A stretch of 64,000 nt of DNA from NCBI GenBank assembly GCA_030248225.1, contig JASANE010000851.1, forward strand, positions 1-64,000. The letters are read 5' to 3'. Position numbers and translations under genes: made by a program. Shown here one piece after another: positions 55,963 through 64,000 of this stretch. Position 1 is the stretch's first letter, and each line of letters opens with the position of its first letter. Source of the DNA: Trileptium ribeirensis. Taxonomy: Eukaryota > Nematoda > Enoplea > Enoplida > Thoracostomopsidae. The notes below the pieces were generated by a model, which made no database searches, was not told where the DNA came from, and was given only the letters and a program-made list of their open reading frames with translations.

Positions 55963-58900
55963 CTGAAACAAAAATATATTACTCTATTATATGGAAAGAC
56001 AAAAACGTCAATAAAATAAAGTATACTTTGACCCCCTGCAAGTGACAAAATTCGCTTTCCACAAGAATTTATAAATTTACATTTGCTATCTATGTAAAGT
56101 TACACACAATTCCAATGAAATGAAAGAATGTTTTCTTACCAATGATGTGCTTCCACAAGTGAAACAATACGAATAGGGCAACAAATCAGCATTGATAAAT
56201 AATATCATAGAGCTTTGAGGTTGGTGACAATACCTTTGTACATAGTGTCAATATAGTTGTACCACAGAAGAAAATGAATAATCAGTTATTCATTACATAC
56301 AACGTAATACCTTTGTGTCGGGTTTAAAGCTTATTCCAACGCTCCACAGTATAATTATTGAAGTTTAAACCAAGTCAAATCATTTTGCTTGCTGGTCAAA
56401 GCAGTTTTGGAGTGTAAGTACGTAGTTCACGGGTACAGAGCCAGAGTGTTGAACGTGGCGTGTTCAAGCATTTATCCTTTTGTTGTTTATGAAATACAGA
56501 GTTCTACACTAATTAATTGTTGTTGCAGTTTCACCCGTTTGTGTGACGTGAAGTTACAAACCGGAAAACCACAGGTAAATAATAATATTATTATACATAT
56601 TATGTTTTCGTGATATTTTTCATTTTAGATAAGGAAAATAGATTAAGTAGCACTAAAATGAAACTATCGAAATAGGCTCTTTATAAAACATGAGTGAAGT
56701 ATATTTTTTGCTTATAAACAGTACATAATACGTCCCTGTATCCATGTGGGTGTGTTCCATGTTTTGCCATCAGTGGTATATTCGTACATTATATGTACGT
56801 ATATTTACTTTGTAATTTTACCCAAGTTCAAAGAAGGCTAAACATAAACAACTTGCTAATGTAGAATTACGGGAACATAAGGTAATCACGTATTTTTTAA
56901 TGTTATCATGAGTGCACAGCCATAAATTGGGTAGCCGTTTCCAGATTACAGCGTTAAACTGTTATACGAATTTTTGATTTGAAACTCGTAGGAACATCAA
57001 CTAATAGCGATAGCATTTATATAGCAAGCTTATTCAGTTAAATCTAAGTCGCGATTATACCGCCTGGCCTTATTGTCATGCTTATAAAATGCTAAACTAG
57101 TTCATCTACTGCTTAACTGCATTCATTTAAATGCTGTTTGTCCTGTGTTGTACAGAAACGTAAATATGATTGTGCTGTTTTGTCCATTCGCTGAAAGTTT
57201 TGTCATGGTACATAAACTGGGAGCCACTGGTTCGGAACAGATTTTGTCAGGTGTGAACTGGGGACGAAGTGGGGAGCTTGAAATCTAGTTAATTTCAAAA
57301 TTAAATACTTTTCAAAATTAGAAAATAGTTAAAATTGTTACTAAATGGCTTCAGAAACAGTATAAAATCGTCTTCGTTGATTATGAAACCAACTTTTCAA
57401 CCAATTTTTTTCTGAATTTAATCAAATATTCAGAAAAGTTCAGAAAAGGAATTCAGAAAAAATATCAATTTTTATGTCAACTGGGGGTGTACTGTTTTTA
57501 CCAAATGAAGCCAAAAATTTTGTCAGGGGGCCAAAACCGGGCATCATGGTTTTTTTGCCCGGAGGAACCGAAAAATGCCATGCCCTAACTTTGGAGACGC
57601 CAGGTGTTTATGACATGCCGGCTCAAAATATGGAAGACAAAGATTAAAAGTAAACTTTTCATCTTAGAGTTATATTATAACAGCGTTCCGTACAAGTGAA
57701 AATAAAAAGTGCCGGAAATAAGTGCCGTTCGTTATTGCGGAAATGCTCGCTCGCACGAAAACCGTCATTTCTGGCGCGAGCTCTGTATGCATATTATATT
57801 TAATCGCAGTATGAATTGAGTAGTTGAAAATGACAAATACTTCGACACGACATCAGGCCATTGGCTATTTTTGGCTACAGCCCCAGCCGGAGAACTGTCA
57901 ATATTGAACCAACACCACCTACCGTCGATGTCATCGGCGCCGATTAGAAATTGCACCTTTTCAGCCAAAAATTCCCTTTTTGTCACCAATGGCGGAGCTG
58001 CAGCACATTGGGAATATTTGAATTATATTTTTAAAGGCCTAACATTGCGGACTAGTTTTGTTTGCAGTTTCGGGCTCAGCATTAAAAAACTCATCGGTCA
58101 GACTTCATTGCCGAAAATTCTTTCATATATTTTGACCTTAGGGGTTAAAGCCCGAGCATAGCGATACGGTCGCCGCTGAGCACTAAAAGACATGGCACTG
58201 AAATACAAGATCGTGTAACTAACACGATATTTGAACTGACAAATTGGTTCTTGTCGACGTCAACAGTTTAACAATAGCGCCGAGGCACTTGAGCTATTTT
58301 ACAATTATAAAAAGTTTTTTTCGTAAAACTATCCAAAATGGATTATCTAATGGAATTGTTCATTCTCAACACGTGTTTACGACCCCTAATAAGCTGTTAA
58401 AATTTAAGACCCGCAATGTATAAAGCACTAAGTAAGTACCTTGAAGACGAAAATATAAAAAAGTGTCTTCAATTTCGTAAATGGCCATTTTCTAATCCAC
58501 CTTGAGTTATGACACAAGACATACCAAACCTGTACCCTCAAAACTAATAGTTTTCGATCTGGAAATAGTCTAACCCAAAAAACAAGTGCCACATAGTCAA
58601 CACATTGAAATGTACTAAGAATCGTTATCGTACTTACCACTAGTAACATTTCATCTAGCAAAACTGTGTACATTAGCTTATAAGAATTTGTGTACATGTA
58701 AGACTACGACATTCAGATGTGCTATGTCTAAATACTATGCGATGGATTCGGCATGTGGCTTCAAAGAAGCTTCATGTTCTTGAGAAAATATTCCCATTTA
58801 TCACAATAGCCAAGTGATATTGATCTTTACATTTACAGCATGAATACTAACTATAATGTGTAATATTGTTCTGAAATTTTATATTTCGAACAGCTTCTAT

Positions 58901-60530
58901 AATTTATTGCTATCACATTTTTGCTCAGGATTATTTGCGAAGACCAATAGTATAAGCTAAAGTGGCCTAAAAACTATACTACACCAAAGTTCATGATATA
59001 GTAAAAAACGGCCTCGCAATGCAATTAAATTTAATTAATTATAATGTAATGCACCTCACGCATTCAACTAATGCTAACGACAACGAATATTCATTGGTTT
59101 ATAAGCAACTTAAAATTGCACCGATATATATATCAGATTTTACCTGAAAATTTTTCACTAGACACCAATACATGAGCGTGTCACATTTAAAACAACTTCT
59201 CACATTTAAACCAACTACCCACACAGACGATCGCTGCCTGGCGTATCACCATCTCACAACTTTGTGAAACAGTATTTTAGTGAAGACTCCAAGCACGCTA
59301 GCTACCGAATTTACTCGAGGACACCTTTTGATGTCGCAAGATTTTAGCCATACATTATCATAAGTAAGGAAAGCGGGAATTGAAACGAAGCTGCGATGAC
59401 TCAAAGCGACTCTTAGTGATAGCTATCCATTTGTATGTACCTATGCGGTTTATCAACGTTGAAATGACAGAGCGGCGAACCATGAAAACCAGTGTCATTA
59501 TAAACGCAGAAAAAGTTGTATGCAAAAATAACTTGTTGTAATTATAATTTTTGTACACATTTCTATATAATTTTTTGTGTCTATATACTGCAACATTTTA
59601 TAAAATTTCAGGAAACATTCAGTTTTCTAAAAGATCACTAAAGATCTCATACATATCACATTAAAAAATTTAAATTATATATTTTTGTTTTTGTCAGTCG
59701 GTTTTGTCATTCGTCTCAACACCGAGTACATAAATCAGAAATAAGCTAAATGCAACAAAAGTCTGGGATATATATTACATTAGGTCCATTATTGCAGTTT
59801 GTAACCACAAACGCATGGCTTTTACGAACGTTATTACATATTAGTTAAATGTTATTTGATCAACTATGTATATCGTTAATAACGTATTGGCATATATTAT
59901 ACACATACTAGATTTTACTCATAACGACAATAATTTATCAATGCTCTCTTTCTTATCATCGAATCATGCAGATAATTTGACAATATTCTGCATATCAATC
60001 AGTCCATAACAACTGACAAATCGCCCAAAGCGTTGTAAAATATTTTCATTGCAAACATTTTGTTTCTATCCAAGTAACCAACGGTAGTTTTATATCGTCA
60101 CGTTGACCGCTTAACGATGAATTATGAATCTCCATGGGGTATTCGATATATGCATGTATATCATAAGTGTTCTAGGTCCGCTGAGTTGGGCGGCGGGAGA
60201 GTGAGGTTGCGGGGCCTTAGTTTGGCTAAATATAATTTAACGGGACCGATCATTACGGGCTAAGCCTTATCCCATATGGACAACCATGATGTATATATAG
60301 TTGACCTCATGAGCAACAGCGAACATTTTGCTCATCAAAAAAATATTTTATATATATAAAGTTCCAAATCAAAGACGGGCATACACTTGGGTTATTATCA
60401 ATGTTCTAGGCATTGGTACGCGCGTCATCATAGAATCGTTCATACATTGCGTTAAACTCAAATGAGAGAATCTACAAAATGAACTATTATAATTATCAGA
60501 AATGAACTTTAAGACTCGAATTAGTAAAAT
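55963..60530. other. Unassigned DNA, probably hnRNP L intron; GC-rich patch at 57.7-58.2 kb
   Basis: No RRM1 or RRM2 sequence was found here on the minus strand. At 57220-57610 there is a G-tract patch shared with 48.0-48.3 kb. At 57720-58170 the GC content rises and both strands are open: minus about 74 codons (REFLAEKVQFLIGADDIDGR...), plus 96 codons. An inverted GCTCGC/GCGAGC pair is at 57747 and 57776. The patch is unrecognised and may be a mobile-element piece. Confidence 0.3.
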
Positions 60531-60870
60531 CAAGAGTGCACTAGGTAATAGTATGACATTTCCATGCACTCTAATGTAAAGTTATGTTGGATGACACGGG
60601 CGTTTTAAGCCTGATCCCCTTCGTTTATGGAGAGGGGGTCGTCATGCACAGACCCCCACGTGTTGTGGGGAGTAGTTCGAACCACCCCTGATTTGATGGG
60701 GGTCGATTTATATGCAGCTAGCTACTGGATCAACCGATCCATGACACCCCACAACAAAATAATGTATAACGATCCCGGAAATGAGGGGGTCAGGCCGAAA
60801 ACTCCTCTCATTCAGTACGGCATTAGACAGAGTGTAGGAAGGTGTTATACTTTTCCCTAATGCACGCTTG
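60531..60870. mobile_element. G/C-tract inverted-repeat element, copy B
   Basis: Left end CAAGAGTGCACTAGGTAATA then GTATGACATTTCC. Right end GGTGTTATACTTTTCCCTAA then TGCACGCTTG, its inverted partner. Interior GATGACACGGGCG and several GGGGGTC/GACCCCC pairs match 24521-24932. TAAAAT occurs at both flanks but offset by one base, so the target duplication is uncertain. Confidence 0.55.
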
Positions 60871-60919
60871 CTAAAATTGATTGTTTAGGAAAGACACTTT
60901 TGTAGTCACTTAATAACAC

Positions 60920-61275
60920 TGTAGTGGGGACATGTACCCGGATGAGCTACACTCAACATTGCTGGTGCTCCGATGCGTGACCATCCGTGCTGACTCTCCG
61001 ATTTAGCCACGGCCTCTAAAGGCGCTCGTCCCCATTGTCTCAATGATAAGTCTGTGAATAGCTGCTCCGTGTATAACAGCAATGAATGTCTCCAGGTTTC
61101 AAAGGAACATCCACGTGGTCGTTTTCAACCTGGTGGTTCATCTGCAGGCCGAATCCGTTTTGTAACCTATCTGTCAGTAAACATTACCACGCTTCTCAGC
61201 CATCGTGGGCACATCGCTGCTATTGTGTGCAAAATGTTGCACTTCTGGTTCACCAAGGTATACTGTGTGTAGTTT
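60920..61275 (+). other. GC-rich exon-like patch
   Basis: Clearly richer in GC than its surroundings. A plus frame opens near 60992 and runs through CLNDKSVNSCSVYNSNECLQ and GGSSAGRIRFVTYLSVNITT to HFWFTK. There an AAG/GTATAC donor-like site precedes the stop. The bases before 60992 are open in another frame, suggesting a frameshift or a second exon. No family is recognised. The minus strand was also read and gave no RRM. Confidence 0.25.
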
Positions 61276-62046
61276 AAAGTCTGTCTACACCGCAAATGAG
61301 CAGTTTCTTGACTTTCAAGTGATAAGCGCTAGTGAGTCAGTTTCCGCACCGTAATGCAAAACTAGAATTACGCACGCGTTGGAGATCCTCCATTTCGAAT
61401 AACAGATTCGAAACATTTTGGCGTCCCAGCCACTCCAACCTCAAACTTGTGCGAAAACAATAACACACCAGCATGCCTATAGTTCAGCCGTAACACACAG
61501 GGACCACCCAGAAGACAGAACAAGAAAATCTACAGCTGTAATACGAGCACTGAGGGTAGCCGGAACGAAAATCGATAGTCGCCGCTCAATAAGGACAGTT
61601 ACATTCAGTGTAATCAACTGACGTAAGGATGCGCAGAGGAAAACATTTCAAACCTATTCACAGACTGCGAAAACTTTGCTGCACGCACGCAACATCAGCG
61701 ACCGTGTCAAAAAGTCAAAACTTTTTGTCGAGATAGCTATGCCAACCTCAAAGTGCCAACAAAACAACAACACACCAACGTTTCCTATTCATAGCAATAC
61801 GGCGGAAATTTTTAGTATATACCCCATTAAAATTGCAGTACCGTTCGTATTCTTCGAATACTCAGAAGCACGATGACTTGTAAAAAATACAATTTGACAT
61901 TCCAAACATGAAACATTTTCGGTGCCACGCAGTGTTCCAATTGATTACACAACACAGGTTGTGCACACTTAAACTAACACGTTTAAATGGGTGTAAAGTC
62001 AACACCTAATAATTTACCACGCACCTGTAGCCAGATCACAACTCAT
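61276..62046. other. Unassigned DNA with a loose direct repeat
   Basis: The strings CCAACCTCAAACTTGTGCGA...AACACACCAGCATGCCTATAGTTCA (61427) and CCAACCTCAAAGTGCCAACA...AACACACCAACGTTTCCTATTCATA (61742) resemble each other 315 bp apart. The plus open frame at 61418-61621 is unrecognised. Confidence 0.3.
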
Positions 62047-62054
62047 GTATTAAC

Positions 62055-63037
62055 CCGGGAATATCCGGAACCGTTCCTTTTAAACCGGATCCGGTACCTG
62101 GTCTTCGAAACTTATATATAGTAAAAGAGATGAAAGAAGATACAACGGATTTAAAATTTGTTAAAACTAACTTTTACATTAAACTTAGTGTATTGCGATA
62201 GCATTATTGCTTTTTTGAAACTTTAAAGAGACTGAAGAAGCTAATAATATTTATTTATCGATCAATGTCGGTTTTTGAACATCCAGACCTTTGTCTCCAG
62301 TCGCCTCCCTTACATACGTTTGTTAAACGTTGTTCTGTAGCAAAGTTGAAAGTATGGGTTTACATGATTCTAAGAGAAATTAATGAAGGTAATATTCTGA
62401 TCAGTGGTCAGAGACAATGTTTACGCTAGCGTTGGGCAACCAGTGCCCGTCAGTTAGATGATAATGATGATAACTTTCTAATCAGAATGCTATAAATGAG
62501 ACAAACTGTGATATTACTCACACTGTTTCAATAAATACAGTTCATTGCCAAGGACGCAGTTTCTGGTTGTGTTGCAGATAATGTTACTTTGCTTCAATGT
62601 AGACTGATTTGCGAAGTTTACAAGCGCACTGGCTGGTGCGTGACGCAATTTATTAACCAAGCTTAGGGCTAAGTACTTCTACGTAATCCAGTTGGAGCGG
62701 TTTAATACGAACATACCCCGCAGACTTCTGAATGTGGTTTTCATCAACCTGGTTTTGTTTTGTCAACAAGCTCCTACAGGTTAAGATGAAAAATTCCTAC
62801 TGAAATTATATAACCTACTTACGTTTCACACGGCAAATTGCTGAGTTAATCTTTTCTTTTGCTTTGTTGTATTGGAACTTGATCATTGTATATATATTAC
62901 ATATTTTTGGACCACAGATTAAGTACAAATCTGAAAAATTTCCAAAAAAATTTAAACCGAAATTACGGTTCCGGTATGGTATGGAACCGCAACCGGAACA
63001 TGATTTTCGCCGGAACCGGAATTCCGAATATTCTCTG
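62055..63037 (-). mobile_element. Non-autonomous hAT-like element, copy D (983 bp, older)
   Basis: Reverse orientation. Ends are mutated: CCGGGAATATCCGGAACCG on the left, TTCCGAATATTCTCTG on the right. Flanks GTATTAAC (62047-62054) and GTATCAAA (63038-63045) agree at six of eight bases, as expected of a decayed target duplication. The interior is collinear with copy B. No transposase. Confidence 0.82.
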
Positions 63038-63302
63038 GTATCAAACGTTTTTAAAATTTCGGGTTTCGGAGTATTTGTAATTAAAGCTATAGCTTAGATA
63101 CCTTTACTCTGACAACATGTTCTTTAAAGCAAAGGCGCAGTTCTAAATTAAATGATCCTGCAGCCTCCATTCTTGCTTGACAAGTAGAAAGACGTTAGAT
63201 GTAAATGAATATATCGGGCGGACAATATGGTGAAAATAACAAAATAGTTAAATCAGCGGCAGTCTTTTTTATTTTTGGTCCCAAAATGTGATGGATATGT
63301 TT

Positions 63303-63764
63303 AGCTTTTTTTAATTTTTTAAAAGAATTAGACGTCTAATGAAAAGAGTTCTAAAAATCTTCTTTTTCGTTTCCAATTCGCTTATCTAGTGATGTTTAAC
63401 ATTAATAACGGATATATAAAATAGCGATGCAAACTTGACAAAATTTTTCGGCATAGCTTTTTACAATTTTTTTTAAAAGAATTAGCCGTCTAATAAAAAT
63501 AGTTCTAAAAAACTTCTCTTTCGTTTCCAATTCGCTTATCTAGTGATGTTTAACATTAATAACGGATATATAAAATAGCGATGCAAACTTGACTAAATTT
63601 TTCGGCATAGCTTTTTACAATTTTTTTTAAAAGAATTAGCCGTCTAATAAAAATAGTTCTAAAAAACTTCTCTTTCGTTTCCAATTCGCTTATCTAGTGA
63701 TGTTTAACATTAATAACGGATATATAAAATAGCGATGCAAACTTGACTAAATTTTTCGGCATAG
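63303..63764. repeat. 154-bp tandem repeat, three copies
   Basis: The unit begins AGCTTTTTACAATTTTTTTT and contains CGTTTCCAATTCGCTTATCT, AGTGATGTTTAACATTAATA and AGCGATGCAAACTTGAC. Copies start at 63303, 63455 and 63609. The last two are nearly identical and the first differs by scattered substitutions and two bases in length. It ends abruptly at a GC-rich stretch (GACCCCCGTCTGGTCCC). Confidence 0.93.
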
Positions 63765-64000
63765 ACTGGACCCCCGTCTGGTCCCGACGGGTCCGCACCA
63801 ACTACGTAAAAATCTCTTTTCAGTTAAAATCATGAAATTTTTTGTGTAACAATCTAGGAAATTTGCTTTTGGAGGCAATTATGACCTACATCATGTTTAC
63901 AGTATCTGTTATGGTAATACATGTTTACCATTTCCAGCATAAATTGTCTATTTCGTACAATGTTGAAGAAACTTATGCATCGGAGGCGGATTGAGTCTGA

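Noticed and set aside
57765..58161. Overlapping 74- and 96-codon frames at 57.8-58.2 kb as a gene
   Set aside because: Both strands are open, no domain or start/splice context is visible, and the patch neighbours repeat sequence.

Overview
The window is AT-rich invertebrate-type animal DNA. Genes have multi-kilobase GT-AG introns with short, T-rich acceptors ending TTTTAG or TTTCAG. A BEL/Pao retrotransposon, LINE remnants and several families of small DNA transposons are scattered through the introns. Species cannot be fixed from sequence alone; a nematode, flatworm or related invertebrate all fit. The protein-coding content is small: two genes could be reconstructed exon by exon from splice sites, reading phase and family motifs.

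Left part (about 3.1-22.4 kb, + strand): a tetraspanin gene. Seven coding exons join in phase. They encode an N-terminal Cys-rich start, TM1, TM2, TM3, a six-cysteine large extracellular loop with the CCG and PKSCC motifs, and the first half of TM4. The last exon was not found with confidence. Its introns hold a (TA)n microsatellite, two copies of a non-autonomous hAT-like element, a tandem-repeat-bearing element at 19.5-20.7 kb, and an internally deleted BEL/Pao retrotransposon (10386-14482) with matched LTRs and a 5-bp target duplication. That retrotransposon sits inside an older small inverted-repeat element.

Middle (22.4-35.5 kb): mostly unassigned DNA between two convergent genes. It holds one unidentified exon-like open frame on the minus strand (23663-23935), a tRNA-like sequence with good A and B boxes, a fold-back palindrome and a GC-rich patch.

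Right part (35.5 kb to at least 55.6 kb, - strand): an hnRNP L-type RNA-binding protein gene. Eight coding exons join in phase over 20 kb. They give a short linker, a 362-codon Gln-rich linker, RRM3, RRM4 and a 300-residue Pro/Gly/Ser-rich tail. RRM1, RRM2 and the start codon were not found and probably lie beyond 64 kb. Introns again carry repeat families: two more hAT-like copies lie at 54.3 and 62.1 kb, with a large inverted copy of the 19.5-kb element at 48.4-49.7 kb.

The right end (56-64 kb) has no confident gene. It holds a G/C-tract inverted-repeat element, a GC-rich exon-like patch near 61 kb and a three-copy 154-bp tandem repeat at 63.3-63.8 kb. The most informative novelty is the mobile-element layer: at least four short, apparently non-autonomous DNA element families whose ends can be seen. 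One of them has recognisable hAT-type 8-bp target duplications at all four near-complete copies, two of them exact.
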